Position numbers and translations under genes: made by a program. Under the pieces are notes generated by a model that worked only from the letters and a program-made list of their open reading frames with translations, did not search any database and was not told the origin of the DNA. From Lentinus brumalis (taxonomy: Eukaryota; Basidiomycota; Agaricomycetes; Polyporales; Polyporaceae), in the NCBI GenBank assembly GCA_001792895.1, contig MARA01000038.1, positions 124,001 through 188,000 on the forward strand: a stretch of DNA of 64,000 bases, in the 5' to 3' direction. This document shows, piece by piece, positions 35,490 to 45,059 of the stretch. Position 1 is the first letter of the stretch, and every line of letters starts with the position of its first letter.

Positions 35490-36615
35490 GGATAGCATCT
35501 ACGACGTCAAAGGAGACATCAACAAGGCGGCCGAGTCGACCGACGTTTGGGGCAGCGGTGTCATCCTGTTCACGATGCTGGCCGGCAGTGCGTCTTCTCT
35601 CCGGTCGAGTTCGTACGTGGCACACTGACTTCAATCAGATACGCCGTGGGATGAGCCGACGAGAGGTAGCACGGAGTTCAGGCAGTACATTACCGGAGAA
35701 GCCTTCAACCACAGACCATGGAACCGCTTCTCTCAAGACGCTCTCTGTGCGTTGATCCTGCATTTTTCATATTGAAAGCGTGCAGGTCTTACTCGTGCTT
35801 AGCTCTCATCACTGGTATGCTCGACATTGATCCTTCTCAGCGGATGACGCTGGTAGAAGTTGCTGGGGATCGCTGGGTGACAAGGTGAATCGTGATGAGT
35901 GGACGTCGTAAACGCGGACAGCGCTGACCCTTCGTCCCCCCACAGGCCGAGCCAGCTGGCGTCGCGGGGAGTTGCCGCGATCGCCGCGAGCCTGACAGAA
36001 GGTCTCCGCGCGAGTGGACACATGGGTATCGCCGAGCCGACATCGGCGAGGAGTCCATGGATACGGACGACAAGGACACGATCAGGCTTCCCACCCGGAC
36101 ACAGTTCACTCAGTCGCTCATGCTCTTCGTACGTCTCGCACTCCCTTAGAACCATTGTCGCCGGTCGCTGACGCCTTTTTGCACAGTCGCAAGTGTCCGG
36201 CGGGAGCAAGTACCGCTATTCGCCGCACCTCACGCGGTTCTTCGCCGCCCTCTTGCCTCACGTGCTTCTCGGGCTCGTTCAGGAGGCGCTTGCGGAGATG
36301 GGCGTGAAGATGAACCCAGCCAAGGAGTTCATTTCCGAAGACCCCGAGGACGTCCCGATGATTCGCATGCGCATCGGGACGAAGGACAAGCGCAAGATCC
36401 ACATGCAGGGCTACGTTGAGATCGAGGAGTTCAAGATCGAACACTACACGGGCTCCTTCGTCGTCTTCGCGCGGGATGCGGTGAGTATATTGTGTCATCT
36501 ATCGGATCGGTCGCTGACGGCTGCGTCGACGTTGCAGGGAAATCCTCTCGAATGGCGCGCGATGTGGAAGACGCTGGTCGAGCATCCACTCATCAGTCCC
36601 CATGTTTACTACTAG
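35490..36615 (+). pseudogene. 5'-truncated CHK1 checkpoint kinase relic
   Basis: The recognisable part begins in the kinase C-lobe (STDVWGSGVILFTMLAG) and continues through spliced exons: TPWDEPTRGSTEFRQYITG, WNRFSQDAL, ITGMLDIDPSQRMTLVEV, RWVTR, PSQLASRGVAAIAASLTEGL, TQFTQSLMLFSQ. The C-terminal KA1-like regulatory domain follows (YSPHLTRFFAALLPHVLLGL, MRIGTKDKRKIHMQGYVEIE, NPLEWRAMWKTLVEHPL) to the stop at 36615. This matches the last half of fungal CHK1. The N-lobe, the catalytic loop and DFG are absent upstream, so no active kinase can be made from this locus. The introns are still present, so the relic arose by DNA truncation, not by retrotransposition. The exon junctions look intact, so the break may be recent. 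Confidence 0.72.
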
Positions 36616-37670
36616 AAGAAGCGAGCGTGACCTCACCCCTGTCATATTTCCTGTGGAACTCGGGTTTTAGGCTGCTTTTGGTATACGGTATAGAGAGACT
36701 CGTGGTCCCACACGAATTTCAACTATTCGCGTCATGCTGAACATCTTGCTTTGTATAACATGCAGTTTCTTCTTGTATGGATAGCTCACATTCAATGCAC
36801 CGCCGGCTCTTACTGGCAGTCGTCCGATGTCGCGGACATGCGCTGCAGTCCTAATATCGCCGGCGTACTGGTATCGCTGCGATTTGGGTTTACATGCCCA
36901 TGGCATGACGTTGTGGCCGCTGATACTGCCTAGCACATGTCACTCAAACGTCAGTCTCCGGGCCCGTGCGTTATCCGCTAGTCAAGTCTTGCAAGGTATT
37001 GAGCTGTCAAGCTCGGTCTATAGTGGTAAGTGTTCGTCCTGTTCACCAGCCCTCCTCACTAACCACGATCTTCTGTCCATAGCGTGTTCTCGTCTCCCGG
37101 TGCTCTGCGACATTGATACATGTAGGTGATGAGTGTCACGGCCTCAAACCACGTAGCGCATTGAAATGTCAGCTCGTGCGGTCCCACATCGACAACGCTG
37201 GTCATGACGTCTCATGGCATATCCGCGGGTGTCTGGCCTTCCGTCTCTCTGTTCCACTCCAAGGATGCCGGCAACATACGGACAGCTTGTGGCCGGCTCC
37301 ATGCGGCCATGTCTGCGACAGTTCTCTACGTGAGCGGGCGCTGTGGTCACTGACCCTTCCTTGATCCGCCACCGACAGCCGGAACGCAGCGCCACCTCCG
37401 CTTTCAGACTGCAGCTGTTGTAAGTGACCCCGGCCCATCACTAGGACGCACAACGGCCGGGGTGTATAGCTCATGAACCGTATCAACGTCCGTCGCGCTC
37501 GGACTCCTCACTCGCAATGGGAACTACAGTGCTCACGATGCAAGGACACCCATATGCCGCGATTGGAAGGTTGGCCAAACTTTCCATGCAAGGTGCACTC
37601 GTAGGTTTTTCTGCACCGAGTACTGCTGATGGTGGTGGTGGCCTGCGTTCTGGTGACCATAATGCGCCGA
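36616..37670. other. Intergenic, no supported gene
   Basis: About 1 kb between the CHK1 relic and the first lectin gene. Small frames only. A TATATAT at 37676-37682 just beyond marks the lectin promoter. Confidence 0.35.
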
Positions 37671-37675
37671 AGGGT

Positions 37676-37682
37676 ATATATG
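37676..37682 (+). promoter_or_regulatory. TATA box of jacalin-like gene 1
   Basis: TATATAT in the context GAAGGGTATATATGGTG. An ATG lies 42 bases after it (37724), in frame with the one at 37874 used for the model. Confidence 0.5.
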
Positions 37683-37873
37683 GTGCAGTCTGGAGTCCCT
37701 GGCCCGAAACAACAGCCCTCACGATGAACACCACGCCTACGCACTCGCTTGACCTCGTCGTCTCTTCTTTCTTCACGCGGCTCGCCTCATTCATCCCCGC
37801 CGTCGGTCCTCAGAATGGTGATCCAGGTGGTGCCTCTGTCAAGTCAAACGGGACTGTGACGTCTCACAGGGGT

Positions 37874-38760
37874 ATGCGTCTGGGTATCACTGAAGTATTC
37901 GGTGGATACAAACATGGCGCCAAGGACCGCAGCCATATCAAGCTGACCGATCACAGTACGCTCGTTGTTATGCTTGGTTGTATCACGGTGCTCACCGTTC
38001 ATTCCTTTCCCAGAAGGCGATATTGTGCTGAACAACATCGGAGGTATGTCATGATTCGCAAGCCCAGCTTCCGTCGCTGATCCTCGCGCTCGCAGCTTTC
38101 GAACGCACTAGTGTCCTGAATCAAGAGCACCCAATTAGCCACATCGTGGTTCATAACCTAGACGGCATGGTATGTAGATTTGCTTCCTGTACACGACTTC
38201 GCGAGCCATTGACCAGGGAATGGTATGATGTCTACGAAGGTTACGGGTATCGATGTGACCTACCAAGTCCGTAACAACGAACCTGTCACCCTTACACTCG
38301 GTCAAAAGCAAGGGAAGGCGTTCCCAGTCGACCTACGTGACGGTAAGTAGCGTGTACAGTCTCCTAAGAAAGGCAGTCTGATCTGCCATGTCTCCGAGTT
38401 AGACGGCGACAGGCTATTGGTCGTTTATGGCCGCGCCGGAAAGGAGCGCAACACGATGGATTCTGAGAGAATCTTATCCTTAGGCTTCGTAGTGGGTAAC
38501 TTGAAGACGGGTTACGTCCGCACGGTGGAGGTGAGTCTTGCGATCGTTCCGGTTTTGGCCAACTCGGGCTTACCATGGACACAGTCTGAACCAATCGACC
38601 ACGCTCGCGTAGATGGCGATCCCTTCCACGTCCCTAACGTTTGCGCTTTCGGCGGGTTCGAGGGACCGAGAGGTAGGCCCCTTTATACATTTCCGGCGAA
38701 GCGCTGCCATACTGAAGCTCCAGTTCAGGTGGTCTCACTGGCCTCTACTTCTACAACTAG
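37874..38760 (+). CDS. Jacalin-like (beta-prism) lectin-fold protein 1
   Basis: Seven exons: 37874-37955, 38014-38043, 38096-38169, 38240-38342, 38403-38530, 38585-38672, 38729-38760, giving 178 residues. All phases agree. The order of strands resembles jacalin-related lectins: opening ITEVFGGYKHG, then PISHIVVHNLDGMVTGIDVTY, a loop VTLTLGQKQGKAFPVDL, DGDRLLVVYGRAGKERNTMD with SERILSLGFVVGN, and the closing GGLTGLYFYN. There is no signal peptide, so it should be cytosolic. Such fungal lectins often act as defence proteins against grazers, but sugar binding here is inferred from fold-like pattern only. The gene could start 50 codons earlier at 37724 (same frame, closer to the TATA box). Confidence 0.55.
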
Positions 38761-39924
38761 ACTTGCAGGAGACGGCGGTACCCGCCGGTGTACCGATTCC
38801 ATGATTCAGGCCGAGACCTTGAACGGAGGCTGGAGGTTGTGGAAGATGATTGACTGAGAGCCCGAAGCAAGCCCGAACTCGATTGCGTATATATGTAGCC
38901 TAGAACTGTAGAAGTGCCGCATGTGAGCCCGCGCCATGAGTCAGTCGGTGTCGAGTTCCCTCATCAAGTTTCTGGACAAGTTATGCAGTCAATTTGAACT
39001 CTACCTATTGATACTACGTCCGCAGAAGCAGGTGGGACTCACCCTTGTCCTCCATTGCTTCAGCAAGTTCAACGCGAAGCCTCAGTACTCGAGTGACGCT
39101 GCAGACAGGTGGCAACTTGAAGTTCTCGCGAAGGCGCGCGTTTCAACGAGCGCCATCGCACCAAATATGGGCAGAAGCTTCAGCCGATGGAAATGCTCCC
39201 TGGTTGCACCCCCTGATTACTAACCACACTCACATCTGTCGGAACTGGGATGTTGTCGTCAGCACAACATACTGCTATGTTGCAAGGCTTGGCTTCATCC
39301 TTATTTCGGTGATACTCTGCGCGATGCTGTCCGATCCTGGTAAGACTAGGACAAGCTCTATCGTGAGATGCAGCAGATTGAGTCACACACAGTGCAAAAA
39401 CACTGGGGGCACGATCACGAGCGGCACGACGAAGATTGACCCGCGCGACGACGAGACTTCATGGCCTCCGGCTCTCTCCATCCAGGTGCTCGGGACTGCA
39501 CCGGGCAGGCTCATGCTAACCTGGAAGTTCGCCTGCTCCAATCATCACGCTCACTTGTAGCATCGCTCGCCAGCCCGCAGTTTTGTCACGTCCGGAGACA
39601 GTCTTGAAGTACGAGGCGATAAGGCACGTCAAGTTCACCGGCTCAAGGGCCGGAATTACCGCAAACGGCCATACGCAAGTTGTTCTGACCTAGATGTATC
39701 CGTAGGCCCGCACCACGATTTGTCCCCTCTTCTTGGAGGCTTCTGCTTCTGTGGGACTGGCTCGAATTTCAATGACATGTGTCCTCAATTGTGCGTTCTT
39801 GGGCCCCCGTACACCTAGCATTCACCGTTCAGTCGCCGCAGAAGGCTCGAATATTCTCACGGCAAGTCATCGGTGCTGTCAAACTTCCAGTTCGACGTCT
39901 TCCGAGTCCACTCCATGATCTTCA
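38761..39924. other. Intergenic with possible decayed lectin-like fragments
   Basis: About 1.1 kb. A stretch at 39735-39790 reads LGGFCFCGTGSNFNDM, which resembles the opening strand of the lectin genes (compare TPVFGGQEGEIYND at 40505). No continuous model follows, so it may be a decayed copy. Frames at 39045-39560 are not recognisable. Confidence 0.25.
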
Positions 39925-40144
39925 CTCTTTATGAGTGGATCGACAGACAGGCCCTACTATCACCAGACAGGGGCGGCACAACATGAACGCGGAGGATCAA
40001 ATTACAATTGAGGCATCGGTCGAGACCATGTGCATGGCCCACTTCTCAGTATTCCGAACCACTTGCAGGTCACCGCGAGGTGAGTGACCACCTTCGATAC
40101 TGCTTTCGTTGATGTCAATCTCACGTTATAATTGCAGGGGCCAC
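39925..40144 (+). repeat. Tandem direct repeat, unit 1 (about 220 bp)
   Basis: This unit begins near ACTCTTTATGAGTGGATCGA and ends near TTGCAGGGGCCAC. It is repeated at 40161-40381 with most of its length nearly identical, including the block TCTCAGTATTCCGAACCACT. The repeat lies directly upstream of the second lectin gene. Confidence 0.8.
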
Positions 40145-40160
40145 AACTACCCAGTACCTG

Positions 40161-40381
40161 ACTCTTTCTGGGTGGATCGACGGACAGGCCATAGTCACCA
40201 GCCAGAGGCGGCACAACATGAACGCGGAGCGGTCTGCGGGATCAATTGAGGCTCGGTCGAGACTATGTGCATGGCCCACTTCTCAGTATTCCGAACCACT
40301 TGCAGGTCACCGCGAGGTGAGTGACCACCTTCGATACTGCTTCTGTTAATGCCAATCTCACGTTATAATTGTAGGGGCCAC
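40161..40381 (+). repeat. Tandem direct repeat, unit 2 (about 220 bp)
   Basis: Second copy of the 39925 unit. It differs by scattered substitutions and a small indel near GAACGCGGAG. It ends 57 bases before the TATA box of the lectin gene at 40505, so the duplication has added promoter-proximal sequence. Confidence 0.8.
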
Positions 40382-40437
40382 GAGACACAACGACTCAGTA
40401 CTTGAAGGTGACCGAGGGAACGCGGGCTCCGTAGCAC

Positions 40438-40445
40438 TATATAAA
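40438..40445 (+). promoter_or_regulatory. TATA box of jacalin-like gene 2
   Basis: TATATAAA about 65 bases before the ATG at 40505, in the context GTAGCACTATATAAACCCGC. Confidence 0.65.
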
Positions 40446-40504
40446 CCCGCCAGATATGCTCCTAGGTCTTTACACCTACTCCTCTCACCGCTAGCTTGAT
40501 CACT

Positions 40505-41443
40505 ATGAACTGCTTGATCACGACTCCTGTCTTCGGCGGACAAGAGGGCGAGATATACAACGACGTCTTCTGTACCACGAATGATGTCACCGGTGAGATC
40601 CTCTTACCTACTCCGAGGGTTTGCTGACTCACAAGTCGCATCTGCATGTAGGCGGATTCTTGGTCCAGACTGCTGGAAGTACGTGTTGGCATCTGTTGTG
40701 CAAGGCTACTTAGTCCGACTCACACCTCACCCACAGCTAGGACTCGGAGAGCGATCGACATGAATCACCCTATCGACACGATTATAGTGTATTTCGAGAA
40801 CTTCGTACGTGTCTCCGTAATCTATGCTAGGCGCAGTACGCTCATGAGGAAGTCAATACTCGTCCGGGTAGATTTGTGGCATGAGTGTCACTTACCATGC
40901 TGCAGTACGTGGGCAGGAATCCGTGACCTTCAAACGGGGAAGGGAGACCATGCGGAAGGCTCGTGTAGATCTCCGCCGTAGGTCCACAGTCTCCTCGTTT
41001 CAGCCGTCGGACGTTGATGCAGGTACACGACTTGCAGGTAGTGAGGTCCTACTCGCGGTCTCCGGTCACGTTGGATCGGTCTCTGCGACTGACCAGCGCC
41101 AAGTCATACAAAGCATCGGATTTGTCATCTTCGACACCGCCGATGGATCAGTTCGAGGCTGCGGCGTGCGTGTTAATTCCATGTTTCAAGTGACCGTGAC
41201 CGTTGGAGCACTTCTCTGACATTGCTCTACTGATAGCCATATCCGCAAGACAACGGGAATCGCACCGGCGGGGAAAGTTTCTATGTTACGAACGTGGTTG
41301 GCTTCGGAGGATTTCACAGCGGCAACTTGAACAGCGACAGTATGTCCACACTTCCTCATACGGCTCTATTTGAGACTGATCATACGCTGAGCCTAGTCGG
41401 CCTCTCTGGCCTCTGCTTCGTGAAGGATATGAACAAGATGTGA
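40505..41443 (+). CDS. Jacalin-like (beta-prism) lectin-fold protein 2
   Basis: About eight exons, beginning 40505-40592, 40652-40678, 40737-40804 and 40917 onward; the stop is at 41441-41443. The protein opens MNCLITTPVFGGQEGEIYND, then GFLVQTAG, HPIDTIIVYFENF, ESVTFKRGRETMRKARVDL, SEVLLAVSGHVGSVSATD with QVIQSIGFVIFDTADG, GCGPYPQDNGNRTGGESFYV and GFGGFHSGN, and ends IGLSGLCFVKDMNKM. The GPY...GGESF segment and the SG...I.SIGF strand pair are what one expects of a jacalin-type beta-prism. It has no signal peptide. It is a diverged paralogue of the gene at 37874 with the same transcription direction. Ligand specificity is unknown. Confidence 0.58.
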
Positions 41444-42139
41444 ACACGGAAGTTCGATTCGTCAAGCGAATACGGCGGCGCTATATGACCGTGATTGTAC
41501 CATGAATGAACGCGCCTCTGAACGTGACATCCCCCATCTCTTCCTTGCACCGCTACAGTGCGGACTAAGTATGTCGGCGCGTCCCCTCAGCCTCTGCCCA
41601 GTATTGCCCTAGGGGATGCTACGGCCTTTTGTATGTAACCGCTCATATTCATGACGACTCGTGATGCCTACCTGAGACCTTATATATGTGTTCCACGCAT
41701 CCGAGTTGGAGACTTCCGCGACCGTGACATCCTCCACGCACAAAGCTGCACTAAGTACTCGCTTTCCCAGGGACTCACTGGCGTTTATTGTTTATTGTTG
41801 GGTATAAGGTTATAAACCGGCCAGCCAATGAGATCCCTCCCTGGTTGCACGCCCTGATTACCTAATCTTGCAGGGGCCCTACCAGGCGAATACCGATTCC
41901 AAACAAGTGGAATCGGAACTATGTAGCACTCCAAACTCAAGACCAGGAGGTCAGGACACGACGGGCAGACCCACCTTGCTCGCAGTCCACACGTATCATA
42001 CTTGCCAATCGCAACGTGGCAATCCATCCCAACGACTCGCATATTACGAATAAGACCGCACCCTCCCGTCACGTCCGCCGGGTCTCCTGATTTCGTTGGG
42101 CGAAAGCACAAGGCGGTAGTGAGTAACGTTTACCGAGTC
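41444..42139. other. Intergenic with dispersed repeat
   Basis: About 700 bases with no gene. The stretch 41990-42110 (around TCCCGTCACGTCCGCCGGGT) is related to 52860-53260, so it belongs to a repeat shared by the flanks of the family X copies. Confidence 0.4.
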
Positions 42140-43640
42140 ACCATACCAGCGGTGGTAGGCGCAATGGGCTCATACCATGCTCGAGGCTCGTGGGCGCCAT
42201 CAGGGTAGGCGACGAAACGACAGTCATGACTCCTGACCTTTCTACAGCCTCGTTGCACTCGGAGGAATGGTGGCCCATGACAACGTAGCTGTCGCAACTC
42301 TACACATCGAAACATAGGCGTGTAGCTTGCGTGGACACTACTGGGTAGGTATGTCGCCAGTCGATGCCAGAGGGTGGGTGCGACGTACCACCTGACGTGT
42401 TTCAAAGTTCAAGGTCCAATACTCCAGGTGTCGTAGTTGATCGACAGCTTGCTTGGAACTCGCCTCGGTCCTCCATAAACGCGAGTTATTAGGCGATCGA
42501 CCGCCTGTCAGATCATGGTTTGAGGGAAGCCGCCCAATGGCGCTCTGAGCCCATCCTGTGGCAAGCGCATGCAATCCAGCTTGGTCGTACTCCCGAGGCC
42601 GAAGACCGATAGCCATCCAAGTCGGCACCCAGTATCACGAGTGCGCGGGAGCGTCTACTACCAGTGTGACGGCGTATATAACCTTGCAAGATCCTCCAAG
42701 GCAGAGCAAGCCCATCGGCAAGCAGACTCGTTCACTCGCCTTCGCACCCGCATACGTCTTACTTGCAATGGCTCCCATATCCATCGCAGATCGTCTCAAG
42801 ATCATCAAGGGGATCGACGTCTCCCAGGCGAAGGGCCAGGGTGTCACCTTCGCCGATGATACCGACAGCGCGGCCGTCGCCGCTGGCTCCTCCGTCTCCT
42901 TCGTCGGGACCCTTCCCGCTCAGATGAAGGTGCGTGTTCATCGTCGAGTTTTGGTGTGGCTCAAATTGATGAGATTACCGTGATAACAGTCCGACGTGCT
43001 CAACTCGACGCTGTTCGCCCAACTTGCTGCGAACAAGCAGTACGACCGCCAGGAACAGACGACGCAATGGTACGACTACTACAAGTATGTCCTGGAAACC
43101 GTCGGCTACAACGTTCAAGGCTTCGAGTACGTTGCTATCGGTCGTCATGCTAGCTCGAGCTCATCTGACACGCTCACGTTGGTCTGTACTCGCAGTTTCG
43201 TCTACCTGAGCGACGCCAACTCGTACCTGACCGTGGACAAACTGGTGCTGAAGTTGGCCGCGCCGTCCCTCACCGGGGGAGAACTCGCCTTGTTCACCAC
43301 GATGATCGACGCTCTCAAGCAAGCCAAGAATGACGCCGCGTCAAAGCTCTTCGATTCGTCGTCCAAGTCCTCCAACAAGGCCAACTTCCAGCTTGGTGTC
43401 GCGTCGTACGTGGATATTTCCTTTGCCGAAGCTGTATGATCTCTCACACCGCTTTCGAGCAGCAACGCTCAAGGAAACGTCATGCTCAAGTTAGGTGCCT
43501 ACTATTACGGCGCTCAACAGGACATCGACAAGGTCTTGTTCTTCACCTTCGGGTCGCAGAAGGTCAAGTTCTACGCCGGTATGTGCGCTGCTGTGGTTGG
43601 TCGGCTTAACCCGGGTATACTCATGACACCTCATAGGCAA
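42140..43640 (+). repeat. Segmental duplication, unit 1 (family X copy 2 and its promoter)
   Basis: About 600 bases upstream of copy 2 and most of the gene are nearly collinear with 50850-52360. Shared non-coding stretches include the region around TCGTAGTTGATCGACAGCTT (42433 and 51149), the one around GGAAGCCGCCCAATGGCGC, and the TATA region. Introns are also nearly identical, which implies a young duplication. Confidence 0.8.
42675..42681 (+). promoter_or_regulatory. TATA box of family X copy 2
   Basis: The core reads GCGTATATAACCTTGCAAG, about 90 bases before the ATG. It is the same core string as at copies 1 and 3. Confidence 0.65.
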
Positions 43641-43752
43641 CCAGACCATGCTGCTCGACGAGGAGGTCTACAGTCAGGTCCGGGAGACTGTTTCTCTGTT
43701 TTTGGACCAACACGCCACTGCAACGGTCCTCATTCGCGACATTGAGCTCTGA
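42768..43752 (+). CDS. Family X protein, copy 2 (intact)
   Basis: Five exons: 42768-42929, 42990-43126, 43196-43405, 43463-43578, 43637-43752, giving 246 residues with all phases consistent. Blocks in order: MAPISIADRLKIIKGIDVSQ, SSVSFVGTLPAQMK, DVLNSTLFAQLAANKQYDR, WYDYYKYVLETVGY, LTVDKLVLKLAAPSLTGGE, LFTTMIDALKQAKNDAASK, SNKANFQLGVASN, MLKLGAYYYGAQQDIDKVLF and EEVYSQVRETV, ending IRDIEL. There is no signal peptide, membrane segment or catalytic motif that I recognise. The exon pattern (162, 137, about 210, 116-122, 110-176 nt) is shared with copies 1 and 3. It is the best reference member of the family in this window. The last 20 residues differ from copy 3 far more than the rest does. Confidence 0.78.
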
Positions 43753-45059
43753 GATGGATATCTGCATGCTAGTAAGTATGTTGACGATAGCGCGCTCCGG
43801 ATCAGAGTATATGAATTGAGCAATTATCGGCGTTTCCATAATGAACGCCTGCGTATGCAAGGCAATTCCTTTCGTGCTACGGCGTGAAGACTCGTTACCC
43901 AGCCTAGGAGCGTAGCAAAATAGAACTTTTGCTGATGATGGGCCCGCGTTAAATAGCAATACAAACGCACTGCTGGACACGCCCTTCTGGTATTACTCAA
44001 ACAATGGGCGCGTATAAGACGCGCAAGGATATTCAAACCATATCAGTTGCGAGAACCAAACGGAAGACCGGGCCGTGCCGACATACTTAAGAGCGCCCGG
44101 AGAACGTGGCCTTGGCGGATAAGGTAACTCTGACGCCCGTCTGCCCTGATGTACCAGTACTTAAATTGAGGACTGAAGCGAGGGCTCATCACTGGCCGCT
44201 GTGAGTCGGCTCATAGCATGCAGAACACGCACCATGCTCAAGCCCGCGTTCACGTTTAATTACTGCGCTTCCGTGTACGTACTGCGATGCGAGCACCCTC
44301 GTCACGCGTCACTGACGATCCATATTTCATCTAATAAGTAACGGAACCACGCAACTCCGAGTCCCTCGGCTGTGTGAGGTACCCCGTTTGTGATTTCGCG
44401 CTTACTGATACTGACTATGTTGCGGTCTCCAGAAGAAGAAAAGGTCGAGACACGACGGGGAGGCTCAAATTATAACCGGTCGGCTCGTCCTGCCCCCAAT
44501 TAATGGACCTGAGTGTTGTCAATCGTCTGCCTAGGGGAGACAAAGGGAGACGGATTCTGGAGGAGGGATATGCGCTGAGCTTCTTGCGTATACTGTATCT
44601 TTGTCGCATGAACTGATCGCGCTCTGACGTGTCGCCTTGCCCGCAGAAGCGTCTTGAAATTCGAATTCCTCACAGAGGCTCATCGGCCGTCGAGGACTCG
44701 GAATGTGGCCGTTGCGTACGTTTGCTCTGATGCCTCGAAGGCAAGGTCCTTCAGGTGGCAAAAATATGCTCTTGCTCTCGACGAAGGCGAGCAGTCCTCG
44801 ATGAGAGGAAGACTGATATGGCGAATGTAAGAGGACGACCCGGAAGCTGTCTGGCTGGAGCTGGCCCTGAATCTTGAAGCCTTAAGAGCCGAAAGGTTCG
44901 CACTGTCGCCGGACGACGTGGAGTTGAACTCTTTCATGCAATTGCGTACTGGACAGATACACATTCGTACAAAAAACTGGGCACACATCGAGGTAGTGAT
45001 TTTCTTTGATATATACCGACACGCTGACTTCCAGGCTCTCGTCTGCCATGCTGCAAGTT
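43753..45059. other. Intergenic, no supported gene
   Basis: About 1.3 kb. A minus-strand frame at 44680-44988 (containing RHISLPLIEDCSPSSRARAY) has a faint resemblance to repeat segments of F-box proteins, but no start, F-box or splice model could be built. Confidence 0.3.

Noticed and set aside
44415..44988. A possible F-box-type gene fragment
   Set aside because: Only a faint repeat-like pattern is visible; no F-box, start or exon chain could be placed.
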